Positions 25,910 to 35,500 of a stretch of DNA of 64,000 nt are shown here, piece after piece (the first letter of the stretch is position 1; every line of letters starts with the position of its first letter). Under the pieces are notes generated by a model. It was not told the DNA's origin. It saw only the letters and a program-made list of their open reading frames with translations, and did no database searches. The DNA comes from Hyalangium gracile. GTDB lineage: Bacteria; Myxococcota; Myxococcia; Myxococcales; Myxococcaceae. The position numbers and the translations under genes were made by a program. The DNA is taken from assembly GCF_020103725.1 (NCBI RefSeq), contig NZ_JAHXBG010000031.1, positions 1-64,000 on the forward strand, given 5' to 3'.

Positions 25910-25945
25910 ACGGCCACCGGCTCCAGGGCGGAGCGCGGTGGCCGT
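25910..25945. terminator. Bidirectional terminator-like hairpin
   Basis: A perfect 9-base outer stem, ACGGCCACC at 25910-25918 and GGTGGCCGT at 25937-25945, encloses an inner GCTCC/GGAGC stem and a 5-base loop. It separates the convergent transaldolase (+) and Ig-like lipoprotein (-) genes. No T tract follows. Confidence 0.65.
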
Positions 25946-25971
25946 CGTGCTTCAGGCGGTGCCGCTAGGGG

Positions 25972-28176
25972 TTACTCCAGGGTGCCGGGAGCCGATGCGG
26001 CTGCGCTGGTGCCGAGCGTGGTGATGGTCACCGTCAGGACGTCCGGTACACAGGACCCGCCGCCAGTAGAGCCCTTGACCTCCGCGATGTTCACGTGGTG
26101 CTTCCAGTCGTAGAAGAGGGTCTTCCAGATACAGATTGGGGCGTCGGGAGTGCACTCCTGGTTGTTGGAGGCGTTGACCCGCAGCCTTTCGATACCAAAG
26201 CCGTAGCCATCCAGCATCGTGCCACTGATCCGGACGCTCCCCTTGGCCGCGCTGTGGCTGATGCCGTACTGGCTGTTCGCCAGCTGAGGCCGGTTGAAGT
26301 AGTCGTCGAAGAAGAACGTATTGACGAACCAGCCCTGGTTCCGAGGCACGCAGCCCCAGGGGTTGGGGAGCAGGTAGCTGTTGTAGCTGACCGGGAAGCC
26401 CGAGTAGAGGATGTAGGTTGCGGTCCAGATGGAAGTGTCGTTGTCCCACCTCCCATTGGGGCCGTTCCACTGACCATCGGCAGGGGCTTCGTCGATATAC
26501 GTTTCGCCCAGATCCCAGACGCCGTTGTCGTTTGAATCGACCAGGGGCTCGCCCTGGTCGATGAACTGCTCTCCGGAATCCCACTGACCGTTGTTGTTGG
26601 TATCCGAGAAGTACTCTTCGCCTCGCAGGTAGGCGATGACCGTGACGAGGCTGTCACGAGGGTTCTTGAGGACACTGCCTTCCGTGGCGGAAGGCTCCTC
26701 CTGCCGAGGCTGCGGATACTGATTGGGATCCGCGGGAAGGGGAGTGACGTTCAGGGGGAAGGGCGTGCCGCCCGTGGTATTGAAGAGCACCTCACCCGTG
26801 CCTTCGAGATCATTGTTGCCAGTGGGCGAGTAGGCCTTGGTCGCGACGGAGTTGGGGATGTTGCCGGCCTCGACCTTGAAGTTCACCGTGGTTCCGGTCC
26901 CCACGGGGTTGTTGTAGCGGTCCACCACCTTCACGTCGCAGCCGATGCTGAAGGGGCGAGGCTGGCCAGGAGAGGTGGACGCGCGGGTCCCGATGTTGGC
27001 CAGGTCACACCGGAGGTTGAAGCCCTGGTTGGACACCTTCGCTCCACGGATGCCGATGTTGGGGCTGTCCACCTCGACGCGGCCCTGGATGGCGACGGCA
27101 TGCACCACGATGGCGCCAATGGTCGGTCCCGAGGACACGATCGCCGTCGCGATGCCCTGGGGGTTGGTGACGGCGGAGGGCGACACGGTGGTGCCCGTAG
27201 GCGGGTTCGGAATGCTGAAGGTCACCGGGATGCCCGCGACCGGCTGACTCGTCGAGTCCACCACCTTGAACGAGACCTGGGCCTGCTCGTTGAAGCCCGA
27301 GCCCTTCACTCCCATGATGGTGCACGTCACGCCGCCGCACGTGGTCGTCGTGTGGGTGATCTGCTGGATGTTGGTGATCTTCACCGCCACGCTCGCCTGA
27401 GCGCCTGACGCCGTGTGACGGGCGCGAACCGTCGCGTTACCCGTCGGCCCGCTCTCCACGAGCCGCACCATCGCCTTGCCCGCACCGTCCGTGCTCGCCT
27501 GGACGGACTGCGCCGGGGTATCGCTGGCGTTCACCTGGAGGCCGCCGAAGTTCGTATCGAAGGTGATGGACTCCCCCGGCTTCGGGGCGTTGTTGGTCCC
27601 GGTCAGCGTGGCGGTGATCTCCGCGTAGTCGCCCACGCTGGTGAAGACCGAGGTCTTGGAGCTGGCCACCGTCAGCTTCGTGCCACCGTCACCCGAGCCG
27701 CTGCCGCCATCGGGGTTGCCCGAGCCGCCGTCCGGGTTGCCCGAGCCGCCGTCCGGGTTGCCCGAGCCACCGTCCGGCGTGGTGCTGGAGCCGACCGTCA
27801 GGGTGACGGCCCCGGTGGCCGTGCCCCACGTACCGTCGATGCGCACGTTGCCCGCGCACTTCGGGTCCGCGGCCTTGTCGCAGGTGAAGCTCGTCGTCGC
27901 CTTGCCGTTGGCGAGCGTCACCGTCTCCTCAGCGGCGCTGTTACCCAGCGCGCCCGCCGCCGCCTTCAGCGTGACGGTCCCCGTGCCGTTCGAGCCGTCG
28001 CCATTCGTCGCGGTGATCGTGATCGTCGAAGCCTGCCCCTGGTTGCCGATCTGCCGGGGGGCTGCGGACAGGAGGAGCTCCGGCTCATCTTCGGTCGGCT
28101 CGCCACCGCCGCAGGCGGCGATGATACCCAGCGCGACCGCCAGGGCGGCGCCCAGGCGCCAAATCGGACGTTGCAT
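25972..28176 (-). CDS. Large secreted Ig-like-domain lipoprotein
   Basis: 734 residues. A signal peptide with lipobox (GIIAAC, Cys at about 22) is followed by bacterial Ig-like (invasin/Big_1-type) segments, for example 'ITATNGDGSNGTGTVTLKAAAGAL', 'TATLTGTNNAPKPGESITFDTNFGGLQVN' and 'VVDSTSQPVAGIPVTFSIPNPPTG'. Between the first two lies a tandem NPDGGSG linker, seen in DNA as a 21-base repeat. Near residues 520-560 are two EF-hand-like loops, 'DTNNNGQWDSGE' and 'DSNDNGVWDLGE', likely calcium sites. The final 180 residues are unique, with scattered Cys. It should be a surface or periplasmic structural or adhesive protein. Confidence 0.85.
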   Translation of the reverse strand: MQRPIWRLGAALAVALGIIAACGGGEPTEDEPELLLSAAPRQIGNQGQASTITITATNGDGSNGTGTVTLKAAAGALGNSAAEETVTLANGKATTSFTCDKAADPKCAGNVRIDGTWGTATGAVTLTVGSSTTPDGGSGNPDGGSGNPDGGSGNPDGGSGSGDGGTKLTVASSKTSVFTSVGDYAEITATLTGTNNAPKPGESITFDTNFGGLQVNASDTPAQSVQASTDGAGKAMVRLVESGPTGNATVRARHTASGAQASVAVKITNIQQITHTTTTCGGVTCTIMGVKGSGFNEQAQVSFKVVDSTSQPVAGIPVTFSIPNPPTGTTVSPSAVTNPQGIATAIVSSGPTIGAIVVHAVAIQGRVEVDSPNIGIRGAKVSNQGFNLRCDLANIGTRASTSPGQPRPFSIGCDVKVVDRYNNPVGTGTTVNFKVEAGNIPNSVATKAYSPTGNNDLEGTGEVLFNTTGGTPFPLNVTPLPADPNQYPQPRQEEPSATEGSVLKNPRDSLVTVIAYLRGEEYFSDTNNNGQWDSGEQFIDQGEPLVDSNDNGVWDLGETYIDEAPADGQWNGPNGRWDNDTSIWTATYILYSGFPVSYNSYLLPNPWGCVPRNQGWFVNTFFFDDYFNRPQLANSQYGISHSAAKGSVRISGTMLDGYGFGIERLRVNASNNQECTPDAPICIWKTLFYDWKHHVNIAEVKGSTGGGSCVPDVLTVTITTLGTSAAASAPGTLE
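27709..27776 (-). repeat. 21-base tandem repeat encoding NPDGGSG
   Basis: About three consecutive near-identical 21-base units inside the Ig-like lipoprotein gene encode repeated Asn-Pro-Asp-Gly-Gly-Ser-Gly. Such repeats are prone to slip in copy number and form a flexible linker between the first Ig domain and the next. Confidence 0.85.
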
Positions 28177-28280
28177 AATCTCAGAACTCCTGATGATAGA
28201 GAGTGGAGCAGCAGTATTTTCGACGGTTCGCCGTTCGTCAAAGCGGCGATATTCCGCCTATCCCCACTCGGCGAGGAACC

Positions 28281-29417
28281 ATGGACTTCCAGCTCACGGA
28301 CTCTCAGCGCGCCCTCCAGGAGACTGCGCGCAAATACGCTCGCGAGGTCATCCGCCCCAAGGCCGCCCACTATGATGAGACGGCAGAATTCCCCCGGGAG
28401 CTGATCTCCGCCGCTCACGAGCTGGGCCTCGTGAACCTGGGCGCTCCCGCCGAGTATGGCGGCTCGGGGCTCACCCACCTGGAGCAGGTCATCGTCTGCG
28501 AGGAGCTGGCCTGGGGCTGCTCGGGCGTGGCCACCTCGCTCTACGTGAACGACCTGGCCAACCTGCCCATCCTCCTGGCCGGCACCGAGGACCAGAAGAA
28601 GCGGCTGCTCACGCACTTCGGCGAGCGCCCCAAGCTGGCCGCCTTCTGCCTCACCGAGCCCGCCGCCGGCTCGGACGTGGCCGGCATGAGCACCACCGCC
28701 CGCCGCGAGGGGGACCACTACGTCCTCAACGGCTCCAAGTGCTTCATCAGCAACGGCGGCTACGCCGAGCAGTTCACCGTCTTCGCCACGCTCGACAAGA
28801 GCAAGCGCCACAAGGGCATCTCCTGCTTCGTCGTCGAGGGCAAGCCCGCCGGGCTCACCATCGGCAAGCACGAGAACAAGATGGGCCAGCGCGCCAGCAA
28901 CACCGTCTCGCTCACCTTCGACGAGGTGCGCGTGCCGGTGGCCAACCGCGTCGGCGAGGAGGGCGAGGGCTTCCGCATCGCCATGGAGACGCTGGACAAC
29001 AGCCGCCCCGTCACCGCCAGCTTCTCGGTGGGCATCGCTCGCGCCGCGCTCGAGCACAGCCTGGAGTACAGCTCGCAGCGCCAGACGTTCGGCAAGCCCA
29101 TCCGCGAGCACCAGGGCATCCAGTTCATGCTCGCCGACATGGGCATGAACATCCAGGCCGCGCGCCTGCTGGTGCACCAGAGCGCCTGGCTGCTCGACAG
29201 CGGCCAGAAGAACACCCTGGTCTCCAGCTACGCCAAGTGCTTCGCCGCCGACATGGCCATGAAGGTCACCACCGACGCCGTCCAGGTGTACGGCGGCTAC
29301 GGCTACATCAAGGACTACCCCGTCGAGAAGCTGATGCGCGACGCCAAGCTCATCCAGGTCTACGAGGGCACCAGCCAGGTCCAGCGCATCGTCATCGCTC
29401 GGGAACTGTTCAAGTAG
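28281..29417 (+). CDS. Acyl-CoA dehydrogenase
   Basis: 378 residues with ATG at 28281. It oxidises an acyl-CoA to the enoyl-CoA and passes electrons to ETF, whose genes follow. Signatures are 'AAFCLTEPAAGSDVAGM' (FAD contact), 'GSKCFISNGGYAEQFTVF', and 'DAVQVYGGYGYIKDYPVEKLMRDAKLIQVYEGTSQVQ', which contains the catalytic Glu in YEGTS. Chain-length preference cannot be told; the family includes short-chain and butyryl-CoA enzymes. It diverges from the Ig-like lipoprotein and leads the etf operon. Confidence 0.95.
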   Translation: MDFQLTDSQRALQETARKYAREVIRPKAAHYDETAEFPRELISAAHELGLVNLGAPAEYGGSGLTHLEQVIVCEELAWGCSGVATSLYVNDLANLPILLAGTEDQKKRLLTHFGERPKLAAFCLTEPAAGSDVAGMSTTARREGDHYVLNGSKCFISNGGYAEQFTVFATLDKSKRHKGISCFVVEGKPAGLTIGKHENKMGQRASNTVSLTFDEVRVPVANRVGEEGEGFRIAMETLDNSRPVTASFSVGIARAALEHSLEYSSQRQTFGKPIREHQGIQFMLADMGMNIQAARLLVHQSAWLLDSGQKNTLVSSYAKCFAADMAMKVTTDAVQVYGGYGYIKDYPVEKLMRDAKLIQVYEGTSQVQRIVIARELFK

Positions 29418-29450
29418 AAAAGTTAATCTTCGGTTCCCGTCGGATTCCCG

Positions 29451-29480
29451 TTGCTCCGGCGGGAGGCGGATGCCTATTAC
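29451..29480 (+). promoter_or_regulatory. Weak sigma-70-like promoter candidate before etfB
   Basis: TTGCTC at 29451-29456 and TATTAC at 29475-29480 are spaced by 18 bases, about 57 bases before the etfB start. Each hexamer matches only part of the consensus; the acyl-CoA dehydrogenase gene upstream may simply read through. Confidence 0.25.
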
Positions 29481-29536
29481 TCCAGGCTGCTCGCGCGGTG
29501 CGTCAACATCCCGCGCGCCCAAGGAGAAGGACCGCC

Positions 29537-30334
29537 GTGAAGATCCTCGTCACCGCCAAGCGCGTGGAAGACCCCGAGTCGAAGATCAAGGTGAAGCCGG
29601 ATGGCTCGGGCATCGTTCAGGAAGGGCTGAAGTACAAGATCAACCCCTTCGACGAGATCGCCGTGGAGGAAGGCCTGCGGCTGGTGGCCAAGCACGGCGG
29701 CGAAGTGGTGGTGGTGTCCATCGGCGGCAAGGAGGTGCAGGAGCAGCTGCGGCACGCCCTGGCCATGGGCGCCCACCGCGCCGTGTGGGTCAACCACACC
29801 GGGCCGCTGGATCAGCTGGGCATCGCCGGGCTGCTCCAGAAGGTGGCCGAGAAGGAGAAGCCGGACATCGTCGTGCTGGGCAAGCAGTCCATCGACGATG
29901 ACCAGAACCAGGTGGGCCAGTACCTGGCCGAGTTCCTGGGCTGGAGCCAGGCCACGTTCGCCTCCAAGGTGGAGTCGCTCGAGAGCGAGCAGGAGAAGAA
30001 CAAGGTGCCCGCGCTGGCCGTGGGCGCCGACGGCAAGTCGGTGCGCGTGGTGCGCGAGGTGGACAACGGGCTGGCCACGCTGGAGTGCGCGCTGCCGGCC
30101 GTCGTCACCACGGACCTGCGCCTGAACCTGCCGCGCTACGCCAGCCTGCCCGGCATCATGAAGGCCAAGAGCAAGCCCATCGAGGAGCTGACGCCGCAGA
30201 AGCTGGGCGTGGACGTCGCTCCGAAGATCCAGGTGCTGAAGATGTCCTCGCCCCCGCCGCGCAAGGCCGGCATCAAGGTGCCGGACGTCGCCACGCTGGT
30301 GGACAAGCTGCGCAACGAGGCCAAGGTCGTCTAG
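29537..30334 (+). CDS. etfB: Electron transfer flavoprotein beta subunit
   Basis: 265 residues from a GTG start preceded by AAGGAGAAGG. ETF takes electrons from acyl-CoA dehydrogenases and hands them to the membrane quinone pool. 'ILVTAKRVEDPESKIKVKPDGSGI', 'KYKINPFDEIAVEEGLRL', 'GKQSIDDDQNQVGQYLAEFLGW' and 'LPAVVTTDLRLNLPRYASLPGIMKAKSKPIEEL' are the beta-subunit signatures, the third carrying AMP-binding residues. etfA follows 39 bases later. Confidence 0.97.
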   Translation: MKILVTAKRVEDPESKIKVKPDGSGIVQEGLKYKINPFDEIAVEEGLRLVAKHGGEVVVVSIGGKEVQEQLRHALAMGAHRAVWVNHTGPLDQLGIAGLLQKVAEKEKPDIVVLGKQSIDDDQNQVGQYLAEFLGWSQATFASKVESLESEQEKNKVPALAVGADGKSVRVVREVDNGLATLECALPAVVTTDLRLNLPRYASLPGIMKAKSKPIEELTPQKLGVDVAPKIQVLKMSSPPPRKAGIKVPDVATLVDKLRNEAKVV

Positions 30335-30373
30335 GCCCGATCCTTCAACTGCTTCGAGACTCTGGAGTCCAAG

Positions 30374-31339
30374 ATGCCGACCATTCTCATCGTCGCCGAG
30401 CAGCAGCCGGACGGAAACCTGCGCAAGGCCTCCCTCAACGCCGTCTCCGCGGGCCGCGCCCTGGCCGAGAAGGCGGGTGCCGAGCTGCACCTGGTGCTGC
30501 TGTCCAAGGATCCCTCCAAGGTGGCCGAGGAGCTCAAGGGCCTGGGCGTGAAGGCGGTGCACACCGCCGCCGCGCCCGAGCTCGAGCACTACCTGGCCGA
30601 GGTGTACACGCCCGTCATCGCCGGCCTGGTGCAGGAGCTGAAGGCCGACTACGTGGGCATGGCGTCCACCGCCATGGGCAAGGACCTGATGCCCCGCGTG
30701 GCCGCTCGCCTGAAGGCCGCCATGGCCACCGACGTGATGGCCTTCAATGGCAGCGGGGCGGATGTCACCTTCACCCGTCCCATGTGGGCCGGTAACGTCT
30801 TCGCCGAGGTGAAGCTCACCACGCCGGTGAAGGTGTTCACCCTGCGCGCCACCGAGTTCCCCGCGGCCCAGGGCGGTCAGCCCGCCGCCGAGGTGAAGAC
30901 GTTCTCGCCGAAGCTCGAGGCTTCCAAGACGAAGTTCGTCGACTTCAAGGAAGTGAAGAGCGCGCGTCCGGAGCTGACCGAGGCCCGCGTGGTCGTCTCC
31001 GGCGGCCGCGGCACCAAGGGCGACTTCAAGGAGATCGAGGCCCTGGCCGATGAGCTGGGCGCGGCGGTGGGCGCCTCCCGCGCGGTGTGCGACGCGGGCT
31101 GGGTGCCCAACGACCTGCAGGTGGGCCAGACGGGCAAGGTGGTCGCTCCGCAGCTCTACATCGCGGCGGGCATCAGCGGCGCCATCCAGCACCTGGCCGG
31201 CATGAAGAGCTCGAAGACCATCGTGGCCATCAACAAGGACCCCGAGGCTCCCATCTTCCAGGTGGCCGACTACGGCCTGGTGGCGGACCTCTTCAAGGTC
31301 CTCCCCGAGCTGCGCCAGGCGCTGCATTCGCTGAAGTAG
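30374..31339 (+). CDS. etfA: Electron transfer flavoprotein alpha subunit
   Basis: 321 residues. The C-terminal FAD domain is clear: '[97 protein letters not shown]'-type sequence, with GASRAV and the [10 protein letters not shown] segment as flavin contacts. It forms a heterodimer with EtfB. A strong hairpin follows the stop. Confidence 0.97.
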   Translation: MPTILIVAEQQPDGNLRKASLNAVSAGRALAEKAGAELHLVLLSKDPSKVAEELKGLGVKAVHTAAAPELEHYLAEVYTPVIAGLVQELKADYVGMASTAMGKDLMPRVAARLKAAMATDVMAFNGSGADVTFTRPMWAGNVFAEVKLTTPVKVFTLRATEFPAAQGGQPAAEVKTFSPKLEASKTKFVDFKEVKSARPELTEARVVVSGGRGTKGDFKEIEALADELGAAVGASRAVCDAGWVPNDLQVGQTGKVVAPQLYIAAGISGAIQHLAGMKSSKTIVAINKDPEAPIFQVADYGLVADLFKVLPELRQALHSLK

Positions 31340-31370
31340 CGCTCGGGCTCCGCATTCGGGGCCTGGAGCG

Positions 31371-31407
31371 GAGGGGCGGTGGCGAGACAGGACTCGCGCC
31401 GCCCCTC
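31371..31407. terminator. Bidirectional terminator-like hairpin
   Basis: A perfect 9-base outer stem (GAGGGGCGG at 31371-31379 and CCGCCCCTC at 31399-31407) encloses an inner GCGAG/CTCGC stem and a 6-base loop. It lies between the convergent etfA and Coa1-like genes and is the strongest hairpin noted in the window. Confidence 0.75.
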
Positions 31408-31419
31408 TGTCGTTGCGGG

Positions 31420-31950
31420 CTACAGGTTGAGGTCCGGCTTGCCCTCTTCGTCCTTCGGCCCGTCCTCGGGCGTCGGCGGTGGCGCATCGGGCGTGGGCGG
31501 CGCCAGCTCCCGCCGTGTCCCACCGCCCACCTTGTCCATCAAATCGATGGGCGGCTGTCCGGGCACCTCCACCTGGAGCACCTGGTAGGTCCAATCCTCG
31601 GCGCTCTTGGTCGCCTCGACGTGGAGCAGGCCGGCGGCCTTGGAGCCCTGAAGGGGGATGCCGAACCGGGCGCTGCTCTGGCCGTTGATGTACTGGACGG
31701 AGGTCTGCCAGTCCGAGCCCTCCTGGATGGGCGTGCCGAGCGTGGCCTGCACCTCCGAGTCCGAGGTGGCGATGGCCACGGCATTCACGGCCGCCGGGTT
31801 CTTCTTCGCGGCGGTGAAGCCCGTGAAGACGGCGATGGCGCCGAAGCACATGCACGAGGCCACGATGCCCAGGCACCCCACGGGCACCGCCCACTTCCAG
31901 TTCCGGCTCCACCAGCTGGGCTGTGGCGCCATGTTGCCTTCCGGCGTCAT
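31420..31950 (-). CDS. Coa1-like (cytochrome oxidase assembly protein 1) membrane protein
   Basis: 176 residues from the ATG at 31950, which has GGAGGGG 6 bases upstream. A single membrane span follows a short Trp-rich N-terminus ('SWWSRNWKWAVPVGCLGIVA...CFGAIAVFTGF'). The next 90 residues form a domain with 'VNAVAIATSDSEVQATLGTPI' and 'SVQYINGQSSARFGIPLQGSKAAGLLHVEATK', resembling the Coa1 fold. The C-terminus is a Pro/Asp-rich tail. In mitochondria Coa1 helps assemble cytochrome oxidase; in bacteria similar proteins are widespread and mostly uncharacterised. The assignment is by eye. Confidence 0.7.
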   Translation of the reverse strand: MTPEGNMAPQPSWWSRNWKWAVPVGCLGIVASCMCFGAIAVFTGFTAAKKNPAAVNAVAIATSDSEVQATLGTPIQEGSDWQTSVQYINGQSSARFGIPLQGSKAAGLLHVEATKSAEDWTYQVLQVEVPGQPPIDLMDKVGGGTRRELAPPTPDAPPPTPEDGPKDEEGKPDLNL

Positions 31951-32092
31951 GTCTGCCCCTCCAAGGCTCGGCCCACCGTGACGGGGAGGGCGCGGCACCC
32001 GTCATATGCGGTTCCCGGGAAGCCACCCAGCGCCTTGTTCAGGGGGCAGGCGAGGGGCTGACGATTGGTGCGGACCGAGGGGAGGGGGTAGC

Positions 32093-32503
32093 ATGGCCGC
32101 GTACTTCATGAGCCTGGGGGCCCCTGGCCGGAGGGCGAGCCGCCGGGAGATGGCCGTGGCTGCATTCCTTCCCAAGAATGGACGCGAGCGGCTCGCGGGC
32201 GCGGGCGCGGACGTGCTACGCGCGGTACCCCGGATCCACCCGGACGCTGGCGTGCAACGTGTGTCGGGGAAGCTGAAGGCGGCAGGGCCCGATGACTTCA
32301 TGCACCACTTCGAGGACGAGCAGCGCCAGGTCTCCGAGGTGGCCGAGCGCATCGTGGAACTGGTGGACGGACGGCGGACGGTGGCCGACATCGTGGCGGT
32401 GCTGTGCGAGGAGTTCGAGGTGGAGCCGGAGGCGTGCCGTGAGGACACGGTCGCCTTCGTGAGACTCCTCGTGGAGAAGAAGGTGCTGGTGCTCGGCTCG
32501 TGA
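32093..32503 (+). CDS. PqqD-like protein (RiPP recognition element fold)
   Basis: 136 residues from the ATG at 32093, preceded by GGGGAGGGGG. The C-terminal 90 residues read as a PqqD-type winged-helix: 'VPRIHPDAGVQRVSGKLKAAG' then 'EVAERIVELVDGRRTVADIVAVLCEEFEV...CREDTVAFVRLLVEKKVLVL', the helix-turn pattern of leader-peptide-binding domains. In RiPP systems such proteins bind a precursor leader and bring it to a modifying enzyme. An unusual 40-residue N-terminal extension precedes the domain. The end overlaps the frame of the giant lipoprotein gene, so the two are probably cotranscribed. See the linked findings on the 46-aa peptide. Confidence 0.8.
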   Translation: MAAYFMSLGAPGRRASRREMAVAAFLPKNGRERLAGAGADVLRAVPRIHPDAGVQRVSGKLKAAGPDDFMHHFEDEQRQVSEVAERIVELVDGRRTVADIVAVLCEEFEVEPEACREDTVAFVRLLVEKKVLVLGS

Positions 32504-32565
32504 GGGCCGGGCACTCAGGCCGTGAGCGGCGGGCCGCTGGAGCCCGCCGAGAGGGTGAGAGACGT

Positions 32566-35500
32566 ATGCGCCGAGCGGTATGGCAGTGGCTGCTGGTGGG
32601 CTTCGCCCTGGTGTGGGGCGCCTCGGGGTGTAACTGCGGCGAGCCGCCCGTCGAGTCTCAGCTCGAGGTGGCCTTCGATCGGCCCAAGGACGGCGATCGG
32701 CTGTCGGCGGTGGACGACGCGGATCCCGCCACGGACGGCTTCCAGTACGAGGTGGTCGCGGTGGCGCGCGACACGGCGGACCGGCCGCTGAAGCTGGCCA
32801 GCGCGAAGCTGGAGGTGCGCGGGCCCAACGAGCAGACGTGGAACGCGGGGCCGGAGGCCGTCATCGACGGGGCCACGGTGCGCTTCCCGGGCACGCTGCT
32901 GCAGCCGCGCACCAACCTGCTGCAGGTGACGGTGGAGGAGGCAGGCTCGCGCCGCACGGCCACCCAGCGCATCAGCGTGACGGTCGCCCCCGAGCCGCCG
33001 TCCGTCGATCTCACCCAGCCCGCCGAGGGCCAGGTGCTGCGCGAGAAGGATGACGCGGATCCAGACACCGCGGGCTACCAGCTCCACTTCTCCCTGCGCA
33101 GCTCCGGGCTGGCCGGGAAGGCAGGCACGCTCTACTGCGAGAACGCGTGCGGCGTGCCGCCCACGGACTTCACCGTGAACAGCAGCGGGCTGACGCAGGT
33201 GTCGGTGACGCTGACGCAGTCCGCGTGCGAGGCCCAGCAGGCCGCGTGCTACGCGGTGGTACGCAACGGCACCCAGGAGGTGACGTCCAGCAAGCGCAAC
33301 ATCCAGCTGGACACGGTGGCTCCGCGCGTGGAGCTGGCTTCGCCCGTGGCGCCCGTGACTTCCACGACCTTCAAGGTGGAGGCCACCGTGGGCTGCACCG
33401 AGCCCGGTGTGGTGGCGACCCTCTCGCGAGAGGGCATGCCGGACATGCCCGCTCAGGTGGTAGGCCGTGGCGTGACGTTCCCCGCCGTCACCGTGCCGAC
33501 GGATGGGCAGTACACCTTCACGCTGCGCGTGGCCGACGAGGGGGGCAACGTCACCACCCGGCAGATCCCCGTCACCGTGGCGAGTACCCCTCCCACCCTC
33601 AAGCTCGTCGTGCCGAAGACGATCACCTCGGACACCGTGGATGGGCGGCTCGACAACGGCCTGCAGGCGACCGTGAGCGTGCAGGCGGACTCGCTGCCCG
33701 TCGGTACGGAGGTCCGGCTCTTCACCTCCGTCAACAGCCAGTTCGCTCGCCCGCAGCGGGCCGTGACGGCGACGGTGGGTGGCAACCGCGTGGCCACCTT
33801 CACCGCGCAGCTCGCCGAGGGGACCAACCCCGTGCAGGCCTGCGTGAGCAACGCCGCCGGCCTGGAGCAGTGCGCGGCCGAGTCCGTCACCGTCTCCACG
33901 AGCCGACCCGTCTGCCGCATCATCACTCCGCTCGCGGGTGCCCTCACTCGCACCTCGCCCACGGAGGTGCAGGTGGAGTCGGGGGCCGGCCCCGTCACCG
34001 TGGTGGCGTATGACCTGGACGGCATGGAGCGGGGCCGCGTCAGTGGGACGGCGTCCTCTGGCTCGGCGCGGGTGTCGATGCCGCTGGCGGCGGACGGTGA
34101 GTACCGCCTGGTGGCTTCCTGCCCCGGTGGGGGAACCAGCCAGGCGCTCTCCCTGGGCGTGGATACCACGGCTCCGGCGCTGTCGTTCAACGTGCATGGG
34201 CTGCCCACCGGGCAGACCACGCTGGGGCCCGAGCTGAACGATTCCTCCCTGAGCCCGGGCATCCAGGTCTCCCTGGATGTGACGACCGAGCCGCGCGCTT
34301 CGGTGCTCGCCACGGGCTGTGGCATGACGGTGGGGGTGGCCGGGCAGGCGGATGCGAGCGGCGCCCTCCTGCTGCGAGATGTCTCCGTGCCGGACAGCGG
34401 GACGTGTGAGCTGCGGCTGACCTCCACGGATCCCGCCGGGAATGTCACCACGACGACCCAGGCCCTGACGCTGGTCTTCGCTGGCAGCTCGCTGCGCTTC
34501 GTGTCACCCCAGGCCGGGCGCTACCTGGGCGCGACGGACGGGGTGATCCGGGATGACGGAGGGCTGCTGGTGTCCGTGGGCCTGGAGGTGGGGGCCACCG
34601 CGGCGGGAACCCTCCGCTTGCTGCGAGGTACGACGGAGATCGCCTCCTTGCCCGTGGCGGCCAACGAGACGCGGAAGACCTTCACGAACGTCGCCCTGGA
34701 GGATGGCGCCAACGTGCTGCGCGCCGAGCTCACCGGCCCCGGAGGCACGGTCGCCTGCGCGACCATCCTCCTGCTGGTCGACACCGAGCCGGGGAACATC
34801 ACCCTGATCATCCCGACGACCGCGCCCGACCCTTACAAGGTCAGCCTGGATGCGGCACCGGCGCTGAGTGGCATCCAGGCCCAGCTTCAGTACAGCGCGC
34901 CCAACCGCTCGCCGAGCGCCGTCGTGGACATCTGCACGAGCGTGGCGCTCGTCCAGGGCGCTACCCCCTGTCGCGATGGGTCGGGCTGGTTCACTCTCGC
35001 CGCGAACGTTCCCCCCTCCGTCCCGAACTTCACCTATCCCGACGGCCGGTACGCGCTGAAGGCCGTGCTCGATGATGGGGCCATCTCCGTCTCCCAGGAA
35101 GTCACCCTCAGGGTGGACAGCGTCGAGCCCGTGGTCCGCTCCGTGGAGCTGCTCGGAGATACCAACGGTGACAAGCGACTGAACGCGGAGGAGCTCCCTA
35201 CCGGAGCACCTCAGCTCCAGGTCGCCGTGGACGGCCTGGAGGATGGGAGTCCGGTGCAGGTGCGCGACCTGGAAAACCGGAATGTGATCTACGGCGAGGG
35301 CCGCGCCTCGGGCGGCCGAGCCACCGTCTCGCTGACGGCCATGCCGACGGGAGTGGCGGACGACTATTCCGTCGTCGTCACCGTGACGGACGCCGCGGGC
35401 AACCAGAACCGGGTGGACAATGACACGGTGTTCTACCCGCTCAATACGGCGGCCCGCTTCTCGTTCGTCCTCGATCGCGTGTTGCCTGTCCTGGTGCTGA

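Noticed and set aside
27709-27776. CRISPR-like spaced repeats
   Set aside because: The 21-base units are contiguous and in frame inside a protein gene; there are no spacers or cas genes.
32515-34197. A 560-residue minus-strand frame inside the giant lipoprotein gene
   Set aside because: Arg/His-rich shadow of the lipoprotein coding strand, with no start signal or domain.
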